64,000 bases of DNA, taken from assembly GCA_019671005.1 (NCBI GenBank), contig CM033718.1, forward strand, positions 29,714,508 to 29,778,507, given 5' to 3'. The stretch is from Hibiscus mutabilis (taxonomy: Eukaryota > Streptophyta > Magnoliopsida > Malvales > Malvaceae). Position numbers and translations under genes: made by a program. Shown here one piece after another: positions 1 through 12,407 of the stretch (position 1 is the first letter of the stretch; each line of letters opens with the position of its first letter). A model generated the notes under the pieces. The model saw nothing but the letters and a program-made list of their open reading frames with translations, did no database searches and had not been told where the DNA came from.

Positions 1-600
1 ATGTCATTGTAGGTACAATTGAACTCAATAGTAATTCTGTATATGCTTTAGTTGACTCGGGATCTACACATTCTTTTATTTGCTTTCCCTTGCTTGAAAG
101 ACTTAACATGAAATTTGAATTGGTTGAACAAGGGTTAGAAGTTTTGAATCCTTTAGGAGGCAATGTAACCTTGAAGCTCATTTTTAAAAATTGTCCCCTT
201 TTCATACAAAACATTCCCTTTCCAATAGATCTCTATGTCTTACCTTATTGTGAATTTGACTTGATTTTGGGGTTAGACTGGTTAGGGAAATATAAAGCCT
301 GGGTTGATTGTCAAAAGATAAAACTATATCTTAAGGGTCTAGGAAAAGAATCAGTACTCCTTCTTCACTCGAAACCCAAATAGCCGAACCCCCTAATTGC
401 TAATATACTTGGTGTTGTTAAAACCGAATTTGATATTAATTCAATACCAACTGTGCCTGATTTTGCTGAAGATTTTCCTGAGGAACTTCTGAGATTGCCC
501 TCAACCCGAGAGGTGCAATTCAGAATCGAGACTCAACCTGGAATCAACCCTATATCCATTACTCCCTATAGGATGGCCCTGATTGAATTGAAAGAACTTC
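1..600 (+). pseudogene. Chromovirus retropepsin (PR) domain and PR-RT linker, degraded
   Basis: Aspartic protease part of a Ty3/gypsy polyprotein whose gag lies outside the window. The catalytic motif VDSGSTHSF is intact at about 52-78. It is followed by the family segment ending LGLDWLGKYKAWVDCQ (about 265-315). The frame stops at 381-383 (TAG) and again at 607-609, so it cannot be translated through to RT. The linker keeps the usual EEL..LPSTREVQF and ISITPYRMA signatures just before RT. Sequence style matches the Tekay/Del chromoviruses. The window starts inside the domain, so no start can be chosen. Confidence 0.85.
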
Positions 601-1735
601 AAAAGTAGTTAAAGAATTGCAAGACAAAGGATTTATTCGACCCAGTTTGTCTCCCTAGGGAGCTTCAGTACTCTTTGTTAAGAAGAAGTATGGTTCTATG
701 AGGCTGTGCATAGATTATCTGTTGAAAGGCGCATCCGTGTTTTCCAAGATCGACGTAAGATCTGGATATTATCAAGTGATGGTTAAGGAATCCGATATAA
801 CCAAGACTGTTTTCCAGACTCAATACGGCCATTACGAGTTCCTTGTGATGCCTTTTGGCTTAGCAAATACCCCTGATGCATTTATAGATCTCATGAATTG
901 GGTCTTCAAACCTTATCTGGATACGTTTGTTGTAGTTTTCATCGATGACATTCTCATATACTATAAGGATGAATCCGAACACTCAAAATATCTCAGAATA
1001 GTCTTGCAAACCCTCCGAGAAAATCCACTCTTTGCCAAGCTAAATAAATGTGAGTTTTGGTTACTCAAAGTATCTTTTCTCGGGCATGTAATTTCTGCTG
1101 CAGGGATTAAGGTTGACCTTAAAATGATTCAATCGATAATTGAATGGAGGTCTCCAAGGAATGTTAGTGAAGTTTGGAGTTTTCTTGGCTTAGCCGGTTA
1201 TTATCGAAGATTTGAGAAAGGCTTTTCTATCCTTGTCGCCCCCTTAACCATATTGCTTTGAAAGGAAACACCATTTGTTTGGTCAGAAGTACAACAAAGG
1301 AGTTTTAACCAATTGAAGGAAGTACTTACTGAAGCCCCGATTTTGACCCAACCAGAATAAGGAAAAGAATTTACAGTTTTTAGTGATGCATCTCACTTGG
1401 GTTTGGGCTATGCTCTTATGCAAGACAACTAAGTTGTAGCTTATTCTTCTCGACAGTTAAAATATCACGAGCTCAATTATCCAACACACAATCTCGACTT
1501 AGCTGCAGTAATCTTTGCCTTGAAGATATTGAGGCACAATTTATATGGAGAGAAATGTTATTTGTTTGCTGACCATAAAAGTTTGGAATTCCTCCTAAAT
1601 CAAAAAGAGCTCAATCTTCGACAACAAAGATGGATCGAATTGCTAAAAGACTATGATTTGGTCATATATTATCACCCGGGCAAAGACAATGTTGTAGCTG
1701 ATGCACTCAGTCGACAACATTCTAGTGGTAATTTT
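601..1735 (+). pseudogene. Chromovirus reverse transcriptase and RNase H, degraded
   Basis: RT: after CIDY (about 705) some 25 residues are missing, and the frame resumes at LLKGASVFSKIDVRSGYYQ. The FGLANTPDAF motif and the catalytic FIDDILIY motif (about 938-961) are intact. A TGA at 1259-1261 breaks the connection to RNase H. RNase H keeps FADHKSLEFL and the closing VVADALSRQ (about 1687-1719). Same element and strand as the protease upstream and the integrase downstream. Dead copy: at least two stops, one internal deletion. Confidence 0.85.
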
Positions 1736-2953
1736 CGAACAAACTACTTTCTTCTCTTCCATCAGTTCAAAATATTAGAATGGCCTATGTCTAAAAACTT
1801 GTCTTACCGCTTTGTAGCTTCAAACTCTAAAAATGCCCATTTTCGAGTGTCCAAAAAGCAAGGATCAATGGCCACCATTCAAATTCAATCAGACCTTGTA
1901 CCCATAATTTGATTATTTCAACAATCGGATCCTGAATTACAAGAAATTGAGCTCAAACTTAAGAATGGTACCGAATCAGATTTCTATTTAAAAGAGGATG
2001 GATTACTCTATTTCCAGAATATAGTATGTATTCCTAATGATCCTGCCTTGAGAAAAGAAATTTTGCAAAAAGCTCGCAGTACCCCTTTCTCAATACATCT
2101 GGGATCTGTAAAGATGTATAAAGATCTCAAAGACTTGTATTGGTGGTCGGGGATGAAATTCGCTATTACGGACTTTGTATCTAAATGCTTAGTTTGTCAG
2201 AAAGAAAAAGCCGAACACCAAGTTCCTTCGGGTTTGTTGCAATCTATTGAAATAACCCAATGGAAATGGGAGCAAATAATGATAGATTTTGTTAGCAGAT
2301 TGCCCTTGTCGCCAAAGAAGAATGATGCCATTTGGGTGACTGTAGACAGATTCTAAAAAATAGCTCACTTCCTCCCCATTCGAATGAGCATGAGTTTGGA
2401 AAAATTAGCAGAGTTGTACATTTGAAAAATAATAAGACTTCATGGCATTCATGTTTCTATTATCTCTGACCGAGACTCTAGATTTACTTCTAGATTTTGG
2501 AAGTCCCTTCATAAAGCTCTCGGGACTAAGATCAATCACCATGGAAAAGGGTGTTTAGATTTGGGAAAAAGGGAAAACTCAGCCCCTGTTTTATTGGGCC
2601 ATTCGAAATAATAGGAAGGATAGGCCCTGTTGCTTATCAATTAGCCTTACCGGATGAATTCAACAAAATACACAATGTATTTCATGTGTCAATGTTGCAT
2701 AGTTACCGGTTTGATCCATCTCATATTCTTGAGCCTGATGAAGTAGAGTTGAATCCCAACTTGACTTATGATGAAGAACCTATTCAAATTATTGATCAAG
2801 AAGATAGGAGGCTCCAAAATAAAACCATCTTCCTTGTTAAAGTATTGTGTAAGAATCATAGAGGCTAGGAAGCTACTTGGGAACCCGAATCAACCATGAG
2901 AGATCAATACCCACACTTGTTTTCCTCAAGTAAATTCGAGGATGAATTTTCTT
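1736..2953 (+). pseudogene. Chromovirus integrase with GPY/F module and chromodomain, internally deleted
   Basis: The integrase zinc-binding end is visible around 2070-2210 (CLVCQKEKAEHQ). The first catalytic Asp is in MIDFVSRLP (about 2280) and the second in IISDRDSRF (about 2460). At about 2535 the reading jumps from the core (TKINH) straight into the C-terminal GKKGKLSPCFIGPF segment; comparison with the copy at 31.7-32.1 kb indicates about 400 bp lost, including the region of the catalytic Glu. The chromodomain follows at about 2775-2925, ending in EATWEPESTMRDQYPH, which marks this as a chromovirus, probably Tekay/Del. Stops at 2356 and 2866-2868. Confidence 0.85.
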
Positions 2954-2967
2954 AAGGGGGAGGGATT
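2954..2967 (+). other. Polypurine tract of the first chromovirus
   Basis: The purine run AAGGGGGAGGGATT directly precedes the LTR start TGTGACACCC, the expected site for plus-strand DNA priming. The same arrangement recurs at 26392-26406 (+) and 31292-31310 (-). Confidence 0.8.
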
Positions 2968-3505
2968 TGTGACACCCTCATCTGACTTATAGTCAAAATT
3001 AATTAATATGTCTTATATTGAATGCTATCTATGTGTCTACAATTATTGTTGCTTGATGGACCGGATCGAAAGGTTGAATAATTAGAGGGGAAATTGGAAA
3101 GTGACCAAAAAGATAACTTTTGAATATTATGATTTGCATGGTAAATTAAAAACAAAAAAAAGAATTGAGAGAGCGGCCAGTTGTTAGTTTGACATGTGGG
3201 GGTAATCTTAAGAGTTAACAAGTCAATGAATAAATCATCCTCTCCTTCATTTCTTTCCTCATTGAATGCTAGTCTAGAGAGAGTGAGAGAATTGTTCAAG
3301 AGCTTAGTTTATGGTAATCAAGGATTCGGGCTGGTATGATACTTGCATGAGTAATTAGACAAGAAGGGAATTGATCAAGGGGACGAAAGACATAATGGTG
3401 TGGCGATTCACAATCAAGATTAGCTCGGCACATCCATGAGTGTAAATCAAATTTATTCTATATAGAATTGTCACATAGTTTAGAGAATTTCAAATTTCTA
3501 TTTAA
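2968..3505 (+). repeat. 3' LTR fragment of the first chromovirus
   Basis: Begins with TGTGACACCC right after the polypurine tract. It holds AT-rich LTR sequence and a GAGAG-rich stretch at 3275-3295. No LTR end (GGTGTTACA type) is seen; near 3505 the sequence changes to a Tat/Ogre-like reading on the other strand, so the LTR is truncated there. No believable ORF. Confidence 0.7.
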
Positions 3506-3508
3506 GGC

Positions 3509-5943
3509 CTAGGAGCCTATGTGTGCTTTTATCTGATAGAGCTTATTGGGGTAGATGAAGTTGTTAACAGCAATGTTATTGACTAACATATCCATCTTAT
3601 ATGTTGTGATCTCTTTTGGCACAAATGTCCGATTTAGAATCTTTAATAATGCTTCATGGTGGCCCTCAGAACTTAGTAGCAGAGAAAGCATAGAAATTCG
3701 AGCTGGAAGCTTGTGGAGTTGCTCCACGACACTGTATTCACTGTGTTTTAAGATCTTCAAGAATTCCTGAGCCTTTGACTCCTTTACAGGCTCATGATAT
3801 GTTGTCGATTTCTCCTTGAAGAAATCTGTGTCATCTTCTGTTCTAGGCTCATTAGCAGCGACCTTTCTTTGCGCCGCATCTCTATCCTCTACTATTGGCT
3901 AGGAATAGAGCCTCCCACTCCTTGTGAAACGGCTCACCTCATTGACCGGTTCTCTTTTCTCTTGGACAGATGTTTCTCCTGGGCTGTCACTTCACAAGTG
4001 TAATTCCAAGGGACCTACTTGCTGTCCTTCTAGGGAAATGGCGTTGGTGCCTTAATTATGAGCCGCGGGGTTACATACCTTGCCGGCTATCTAACTCTTG
4101 ATTTAGCCTTAATAACTAAAGGCTTCATTCCGGTGTAGTCCCTTTTAGATGATTCTTCTGATGCACATACATCCAGCAAAAATTCTTTATTTTTTTTCTC
4201 AAAGAACTTGAGTTCTTTTTCATTCATCTTGTTTTGAACTAGTTGCCTAAACTCTAAGCAACAATCAATCTCATGTCCTTCCTTCATGTGGTGCTCACAG
4301 TACAATTCATTCTCAATCTTCAATTTCTGGGCTCCTTCTTCCAACATCCCTACTACCACCATTTGAGCCTATATCCATTTCATGGGAGCTCTAACTTCAA
4401 AAACACATTCTTTGACCACCTTATCTCCCCCTCAATGATTGCATTCACTCATGCCTTTTGATGATTTGGCAGGGGTTTCCTTTATCTTTTGACGTATCAA
4501 ATGATAGCATCCCTGATTTTCTTAAGTCATCTACCACCCTTTTGAATGCAGTACAATTTTCAATGGTATGCCCTCTAACTCCTGCATGATATTCACATTG
4601 TGCCTTCTCATCATACCATTGTGGATATGGTGGTGACAATGGAGGAACATGTCTTGGTAACACCATCTGGGATTTGATCAATTCAACAAACAATTTTGCG
4701 TATGTCATTAGAATTGGTGGGAAATATGGTTTCAAGCTCCCTTGATATCTTCGTTCTTTTTTCGGAGGGTTTGTGACTTCTAGAGCTGTGGTCGAGACAT
4801 TGGGTTTGTTAAAGACTACCCCCTTCGAGTAACTAGTATTATAGGCATTAGCAGCATTAGCTTCATTGTCTCTCTATTTGTAGGATTTCTTAGTTTCCCC
4901 ACTATCCAACCTTCCATTTTTCATTGCCGCAAGTATCAACTCTCCATTTATAAGCATATCCGCAAAGCTCTTTGTTGCATAATTGAGCATACGATCATAG
5001 AAATAACCCTTTAATGTCTCCACGAACATTGGGGCAATCTCACTTTCCAGTAATGGTGGCAGAACTTGGGCAGCTACATCTCTCCATCTCTGCACGTACT
5101 AGCGAAAGCTCTCATGATGCTTTTGCTCCAATCCTTGCAAAACTAAACGAGTTGGTACCATGTCTGAAACATGCTTGTACTCCTCACTAAAGGCTATAGA
5201 TAGATCTTTCCCTGATCTAATTTAATTCGACTTAGCTGCGTATACTAGTGCGCATCTGACCCTATTAGATTGTCTTGGAAGCAACAGATAAGCAGCTTCT
5301 CATTCTCTAGATACATTGATATCTTCCTGCAATACATAGTCAGATGTGATGTAGGGCATGTTGTTCCATTGTATTTTTCAAAGTCAAGAACCTTGAACTT
5401 TGGTGGCAACACCAGGTCAGTCACTAAGCTTAAATCCTTGGCTTCCATTCCTCCATATATACCTCCTTCTTGGAATGATTTAATCATTCCCTCCAATTTC
5501 TCATAATGATCCTCCTATTTCTTTTCAGCTTTCACCTTGTCAGCAACTTCATCAAGATCAGGCACCTCAATGACTTCCTTAGAGTTTATCTTCCTATCAT
5601 TCTGTGCTGAGATTTCAGCAAAATGTGGAGAAATCTTGACTTTATAAGATTGAGCTATACTTGGATAAAAAAGGCCATCCCTTGAAATTTTGGCACAACA
5701 TTTGCTTTTTCACCAATTTCCACTGCATCAGGTTCCTTAAAACCTAGCATGGCTGTAATTGAACCAACCATCTTTTGGTGAACTAACTCCATATGTTACT
5801 TCAGATATGTCTCCAGCTTGTCTAACCTATCCTGGGTACTCTTGTGGTTGCTTTCTAAGGCCATCACTTTGTCTTCCATTGCTCTGACTTGAGACCGAGT
5901 ACCGTACTTGTGATTTGTTTTTGCTATTTTGATTTTTTGTCAT
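3509..5943 (-). pseudogene. Tat/Ogre-like gag remnant, truncated before protease
   Basis: Read from 5943 (first Met, after the leader) to 3509. Blocks in order: an N-terminal region around 5880-5640; a capsid-like block with FEKYNGTTCPTSHLTMYCRK (about 5390-5330) and FQDNLIGS; RWRDVAAQVLPPLLE with FYDRMLNYATKSFADM (about 5090-4950); the CEYHAGVRGHTIENC block (about 4610-4560); CEHHMKEGHEIDCC (about 4300-4250); and the pre-protease block KILKHSEYSVVEQLHKLPARIS (3755-3695). These blocks are characteristic of Tat-lineage gag. Several stops and frame changes separate them (for example 5100-5250 and 4740-4870). Protease and everything beyond are missing at about 3505. Confidence 0.8.
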
Positions 5944-6777
5944 TTTTTATGTTAGATTCTTATTATGTCATGTATGCATGGAATGCAATGTGAAGCAAAG
6001 AAGAAAACAACCAAACAAACATAAGAATGATGCAAATGCATGAATGCAGACAAAAGAACATTGGTTCAACGAAATATCTACTTTTACAAACAGCTTTATT
6101 GAATGACAAAACCTGATTAAATGGAATGATGATGCCTGACTATGCAAAACAGCAAGACCAAAAGGAAAAAAATATCAGAATTAAAAAAACACAAAGAGAC
6201 CAAAATAATTTCACAAATAATTCTGGGCAGCACACTCCAACACTTCAGGACATGTCTCCAAGGATTATCTGCAACGATCTTGACCATACTCAAAACCCTA
6301 GGTTTTTCGCATGGCTCTATTGGGGTGGGCTCTAAGTTCTCAAATGGTTGAGTTCTAAAAGGTACATGAGCTGTCCTTTCTGTCCCCTACTATGGGTAGC
6401 AAGGCCCCTGGTTCTCGCCCATTATAGGCTTCAAACGAGCCAAGTTCAACTCATGTGGACTCACTTCCTATGTCTTCTCAAAGAATCAATATCCTTACGA
6501 AGACATGAGGCACACGAGTCCTGAAGGTACTTGCTAGGCTCATACAGAGAATCAATATTCTTACATGAGCAAAGAGTTTTCCCCTCACTTAACAATTGGG
6601 TAGAGCTCGAGAATAGAGCTTTTTGCAACATTTTTTTTTAAATGCGTAAAATAGAATTACATTCATTAAGTGGATGAATAAATTAAAATTTTTGTGAACT
6701 TTCAAATTCCTTTTAAAAAACATGTTTGAGAATAATTTTTGGCCTGACCCTCTTTTGTTTTTTTCAAAAACAAAATT
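5944..6777 (-). other. Leader between Tat-like PBS and gag
   Basis: About 830 bp with no convincing ORF on either strand; the 69-residue readings at 6126-6351 have no family resemblance. Contains purine-rich and homopolymer stretches (6640-6770). Its position fits the long untranslated leader usual for Tat/Ogre elements. Confidence 0.55.
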
Positions 6778-6795
6778 TCCCCAGCGGAGTCGCCA
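6778..6795 (-). other. Primer binding site, tRNA-Arg type
   Basis: On the minus strand TGGCGACTCCGCTGGGGA, 18 nt complementary to the 3' end of plant tRNA-Arg (ACG) as I remember it, including CCA. It lies 3 nt from the LTR end. tRNA-Arg priming is what is described for Ogre/Tat elements. Confidence 0.85.
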
Positions 6796-6798
6796 AGC

Positions 6799-9361
6799 TG
6801 TTGCAACCCTTTTTAGGAAAAGGTTTTGACATTTTGGAAAAACTTTATAAAATCACGGAGTCGCCACTAATCTTTTTTTAAAAAAAGTGTGATCGGATCA
6901 CTTTAAATACAAGGGTATTTTGATAAAACGTTTTATTTATCAAAATTACATTTTGGTCCATGAAAACCAGACAAAATAGGTCCAGGGTCGATTACGTGTG
7001 GGGAAGGATTAGCACCCCCACAACACCCAAAAATTGGTACCTAAATTGATTTCAAAAAGCGTTTTGAAAACTGGAATTTGCAAGTTCACAAAATATTGAT
7101 TTATTTGTCCGCAAAATGAATGTAAATCTATTTTAACGTCCTTACCGCCCGAGAAATGAACTTTAATCACAACCAACACTCCTGGCGCTAACCCGTCATT
7201 CCTATTTGATAAGACACTGCATTAATTAAGTTTTCACGTTTTAACAAATAAACAAGAAAATTAAATGTGTTATTGAATTTTAATTAAAGTCTAAATGGTG
7301 AATAATCCTAAGGAAATGTCTATATTCCTTTTAATTATTAAGGTTATAATAAAATTAAGCGTGTTTTATTGAAAATGAAGAATGTTTTACATGCATGTCT
7401 ATAATCTATGTTTGAAGTCCCTAATCCTAAGGTTTAGCACACATACATATACATACAAGAATAAAGAAACAAAATACTTAAACTAAATTAATTATCAAAG
7501 TAATTAAAATAAAAAAACAGTTAATTTTATTTTTATAAAAAAATATGTATCATGGACTGAATTTAAAGAAAACCAAAATGTGAGGGTTAATTTGAAAATA
7601 ATTTGAAATTAGGTGTCGATTGAAAGGAAAAAGGACGAAATTGAAACAATTGAAAACTAGAGAGATGCGGTGTGAGATCCAGGAAATAAGGGCGCAGGTT
7701 ATACTCGGGTTCAGGTCGGGTCAAACGGGTTGGTATAAATAAACGAAATTATAAGCAGATTTCATTTTCTTTCTTTACTTCCAAACAGATCAAACTGGGT
7801 TTCATTATAATTCTCTGATGTGTTCTTCGTTTTCTTCATAAAATAAAGAACACGATGAACATCCACCGTGCCGGCCGCCTTCCACCTACACCGGCCGTCG
7901 TTGCCGGCAACAAAATTCCTATATTTCGATCAATATTTCCAAATTCTGATGACCTTGAAATCACGTTTTTTCACCAGATTTTACATCAAAACCAATTTCC
8001 TCGGCGTTTCAAACAGAAACAAGGTAAAAACAACTCCTTTTTCTTTATTTAACTCGAAACAGAAGGTAAATAGATAGGAAAATTACTAGAACTTGCTCTT
8101 TTTATTTCTTTTGAACGCTGAATACAAATTGCTTGCTCTTACAAACTCCGAAAGCTAGTATATCTACTATAATTGCTATGTGTAACTCTTTGTGAAATTG
8201 TTGTATGTTGTTCCTATCGAATTGTTGTTTTTTACAATGATTTACATTGGGGTTTATATAGTACAATAATTGCTTGAATTGAATCCCTAATTTCATCCCC
8301 AAATTATCTCGATTTGCTTGATCTTTGCTAGAGTCTTCAATTTAGGGATTATCCCTTTCCCTTTTCGTTATGATTTTGCCTTTTGCATATTTGATGATAG
8401 CTTAATTCTTGCTAAGGCTATGAATTAGGGACTATCTCTTCCTGTTTTGCTTATGACTTTGCAGCTAGGGCTTTGAATTAGGGCTTGCATCTTGAATTTC
8501 TTTTGCCTCAATTTAGGGATTTAATCATTTTTGTTCTTCTGTTGTATTTTTCTGATGATTCGAACGGCGCCGCGAGGAACAATCAGAGCGAGTGAAGCGT
8601 CGGAGAAGATGAAGTGATCGCCCAGAGCTGAAACATCGTGCACATGGCTGCCACGCGCGAGTGGTGATCCACGTGAATACTCCGATGCGATCTGAGCTCA
8701 GATCACATCCTGATCGAGCAGCTCAGAAGCGTGGCTCTTGGTAATTCGTGTGTAGACCCCGTGTGCGATCCTGTGCGATTGGATCTATTCTCCCCTAATC
8801 CAACGGCTCTTCATCACCTACGCATATAATGGTCAAGCGCTTTGGGAAATACTGATCAGGCCAAACGGGCCTTTGTGTAATGGACCTTCTATGTATTTTT
8901 AATGGATTCTGATCTAAATTAAATCCAATCGACCTTTTATTTATTTTTAATTACAATTGGGCTATGTATTTTATGTTTTGGGTTTTAATAACTTATTATA
9001 TTAACTATATCCTATGTTAATTATATTAATTATAACACTCTAAGTATATGTCACCTAAACAACTCTAATACTAACTTTAATACGTCAAATACATTACTAT
9101 ATACCTTATGACACCTACCAATCTTATTAGTAACATTAATATTTACTACTAAACATATTAACCATATTATTAGTATAACAATACTAAATTAATATAACAA
9201 CTAAAACGAAGGTAAAAATTAAGTGACAACATCATGCTTTTAGAACATTATTAAACTATAACTTAAGTCAAATTATTCAATAAGAATCAATAATTAATCA
9301 TTTAAAACCAATTATTAAATATTTACAAGTTTTAGGGGCTAAATTGTAATTTTAGTATTCT
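6799..9361 (-). repeat. 5' LTR of the Tat/Ogre-like element
   Basis: The U5 end (minus strand) is ..GGGTTGCAACA next to the PBS. Within U5 a second copy of the PBS-like phrase GGAGTCGCCA occurs (6856-6868), followed by the block at 6960-7040 that resembles Ogre-type LTR ends. The middle (7855-7915) is unusually GC-rich with CCGGCCG palindromes, and 8560-8830 is another GC-rich block. The left boundary is firm; the right boundary is uncertain (I place it where a TGTAACATC LTR start begins at 9362; an alternative terminus is the CA at 9419). ORF-like readings in it (7855-8302) look fortuitous. Confidence 0.65.
8253..8260 (-). promoter_or_regulatory. Candidate TATA box of the Tat-like LTR
   Basis: Minus strand reads TATATAAA followed by CCCC. 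It lies about 1.45 kb from the U5 end, which would imply a long R-U5. A competing TATAAATAA on the plus strand at 7732-7740 points the other way, so assignment is tentative. Confidence 0.35.
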
Positions 9362-11458
9362 TGTAACATCTTAAAATTGGTCTAGTCAAAATTAGATTTC
9401 GGCGATCGGAGACCCTACATCAGAAAGGTTCAAAAACTGTATTAACTTTGACTGCAAGGTCAATTGTATCGATATTCTAATCCAATTCAGTTAAAATATT
9501 GAATATGGACCTTATTGAATGTATTGAAAATCTTTAGTGACTAAATTATAGAAATTTAATGTTTGGGGGTACAAGTATAGAGAATTGAGGGACTAGACTT
9601 GCAATTAACCCATCCTCAATTACAATCACTACATACGTTGGTGATCAGAATTAGTTTCATTCACCTTAAGGCATTAGGAAATAAAAGAAAGAATAAAACA
9701 ACAAAAGAGACTTACCCGATTGTGTATCAAGGAATCACCTCACCTCTATCTCATCTCCTACCACCAAGAAAGAACCTCCATTGTTGAGGTTGGAAAAGCT
9801 TGAGATTTCTTCGGTTTATCGATATCGAATCGTTTCTATTGATCGGGTAAGCTACAATCCCCAAACAATCAGTGAAATCCATGGATAAGTCAAGCTCAAT
9901 CTTAAGCTAGGGTTTTTTTCATCCATGGAACCGATGGCCAATAGCTATCATAAGCTTTGATATTGATTTTGATATCATTAGATTAATTTCGGCATCGTGT
10001 GGTGAATTCTAACAATTTTCCTATTGTTTAACCTAGCTCAAGAATTGAATAAAGGTCAACTACCATCACCGACGAAAGCTAGGAACAATGTAATTGTCAT
10101 CCGAGAGTCGTAGAAGCATCGGATTATCAAGGTGAGTGTAGTCGTACTCTCGGGATTAGGCTAGGTCCCTTTCCTGAATCCGTTGTCATTGATTATGGCA
10201 TTGCTAACATGATCGCTAAGGAATATTGCATTGAATCACTTAGTGGATTCCATTGGTAAGTAGAGGTAAGTTATTGTATTGAACATCAGACATTGATAAT
10301 GTTAAAGTCATTGTCATCGATCATTATTATCGATTTCGCCATCGTTATTGCCATTGAAACATAGAAGCATTGAACATTTGTCATAGGACATTGTCATTGC
10401 TATTGTCACCGAGTATTAATATCGACATAGTTATTTTTATCGAAACATTATAAGTGAAACATTGATCATTTCTATTGTCATTTAAATCATTGGACATTGT
10501 CATTGCCATTGGTATTGCTATTGAACATTGATATTGACTCATTGCTTATTGATAAGAACATTGAATATTACTATTGTTACCGAACAACGATCATCGATGT
10601 TGTCATCGGACCTTGGATTCGAAAGGACATTGGATACAATTGGCATGCCATAGAATTCACGAGCTCAATGTACGGGTGGAGTACGGTCCTTAGGCTACGA
10701 CCTATATTGATTTGGCGAGGTAGAGGGATGTATTGTGATATTGGTCATATTGGTGAGGCTGAGGGATTAGACCATTCATTGATTTGGGGAGGTATAGGAA
10801 TTCATGTATCCACTATCTTGAATAAATCCAAGGGTTAATATTGAAATATGGACTTATTGCTATTGAGCATGATCATTGCATTGCTACTATTGATTCATTG
10901 CATTGTTATTGTCAATATATGATTTGGAATTCATTTCATTGATAAAGTGTTTAGTTGTGACTACTTCACTGGGCAAAGTATGCCTAATGCATTTCATTCC
11001 ATACATTTCGAGTTAAGAGGTTCGTAATCAAAGATCAGTGAAGTTGAAGATTTTGGCAAGTCACAATCAAGACAAAAGTAATGTAGTTTGTCTTAATGAA
11101 CTCCTAGGATGGTGGAAAGGTAGCTAGACTAGTCATATTTAGCATAGCTTAAGGTTCAAAAAGGCTTTTTAGTGTAGCTTAAATTTGGCTAAATATGCAT
11201 ATTTGGCACTAAAGGTGAAAACCTAATAAATGGATTCAAATGTCCCTAAAAATTGACATGTTAGTAGATTATAGTGATTGTATATTGCTGGTAAAATTTC
11301 ATTGCAATTGGACATTGTTCAACAAGTTAATTTGACCAAAAACCAGGTAAAATTTGGCATTACAGTGTAGGTTGTACTGATATGGGTCCACCTATTTCGG
11401 TACGGTAGTGCATATTTAGGACAGTCAAGGTGTAGGTTAACCCAGGTGCATTGATGGG
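9362..11458 (+). repeat. Chromovirus-type LTR, truncated at its 3' end
   Basis: Starts TGTAACATCTTAAAATTGG, the start type of the chromovirus LTRs here. It is homologous to 40211-40610 (same sense) and to 62299-64000 (opposite sense). It contains many CATTG/CATTGTCATTG phrases (10200-10560), the TGGCATGCCA box at 10641-10650 and TTGGCGAGG-type motifs at 10700-10800. The end expected from the copy at 62299 is absent; at 11459 another LTR begins. The 113-codon reading at 10497-10838 is judged non-coding. Confidence 0.65.
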
Positions 11459-12407
11459 TGTCGAAACCGTTAAAAAGTAATACCTACTTGTTCTTTGGAT
11501 TTGTAGTTGTGGCAAGTAGAGTCGATCCCACAGAAAGCGATTAAGAGATTAAGTTCACAAGAAATTAAAGTAAAAGGGGGGTTGTGTTTGAGTGGAATTG
11601 AAGATAATCACTGCGTATTAGTCCAAGTATTAGATCATCGAACTTCACAAAAGATAAACATGCATCAATCTCTAATAGCTTGGTTATAGGTTAATTGACA
11701 ATCCACAATTAAACCCAATCTCTCTTACTTAGAAGATAATCACTTAATAATCCATAAATGACTAACTCTTATTATCAAGATTAAAATCCTTAGATAATCC
11801 GCTTAGAATTAAAACCTATCAAATAGCTTTATTGAATTAAGAGACCCAATGCACATAAACTATCAAAACACTAATTCGTTAACTTATCAAGAAGATGAAT
11901 TCATACCTTCTAACCCGTTGCTTGGTTACTTACCACTTGTATCAAGGATGCCTCGATTGGTTGTCGTATATATATAATCCAATATATACGTGTTGAATAA
12001 GCCTGGAAGATATAAAAATCTTGAAATATATGAATAAGATGAAGAACAAGAAATCTCACTAAAAACTTTTATTAATAACCTCGAGCCTAAACCTTAACTA
12101 GAAAAAGAGTTTAGCAACTCATGGAGAAGGGAAATGAACAAAGAAGAGAAGAATGAGAATTATGGGATGAATGGCTTCTCTTCTCCTCATGACATATTTA
12201 TAATAGATGTCATTTACATCAACTAGGAGAAGGAATTACAATAAGATTCAATTTATAACTATATCCTACTCCAAATACAATATAAAACATAAAAGTTCAA
12301 CTTGAAGTAGAATTCCTCTTCTTATGTTAAGTGCTCCTTAAAATCCAAATCCAACTGAAACTTCTCTTTTAAGCATATAATATCCTTTAGTTGTCAAAAT
12401 CCCTACA
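11459..12407 (-). repeat. Solo-like LTR of an unassigned family
   Basis: Bounded by TG (11459) and CA (12406-12407) on the plus strand. On the minus strand there is a TATAAATATG box (12193-12202), then CT-rich sequence. It ends with a GTGGGATCGACTCTACTTG block and AACGGTTTCGACA, in the same position and style as the CCTGTGGAGACGATATC block at the end of the Athila-like LTRs. No PBS follows. It separates an LTR end from a broken RT, so it may mark a rearrangement rather than a clean insertion; no matching TSD seen. Confidence 0.55.

Noticed and set aside
7855..8052. ORF starting ATG in a GC-rich stretch followed by GTAAAA, resembling a plant first exon
   Set aside because: It is within the Tat-like LTR, has no downstream exon I can recognise, and overlapping readings exist in two frames. 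Kept only as a question under findings.
10497..10838. 113-codon ORF also readable in the inverted LTR copy at 63380-63628 (shared GYN..HAIEF, LRPILIW, IGHIGEAEG)
   Set aside because: The two copies align at nucleotide level, and by eye more of the differences change the amino acid than are silent (about 9 against 5 over 50 codons). That fits neutral LTR sequence, not a gene.
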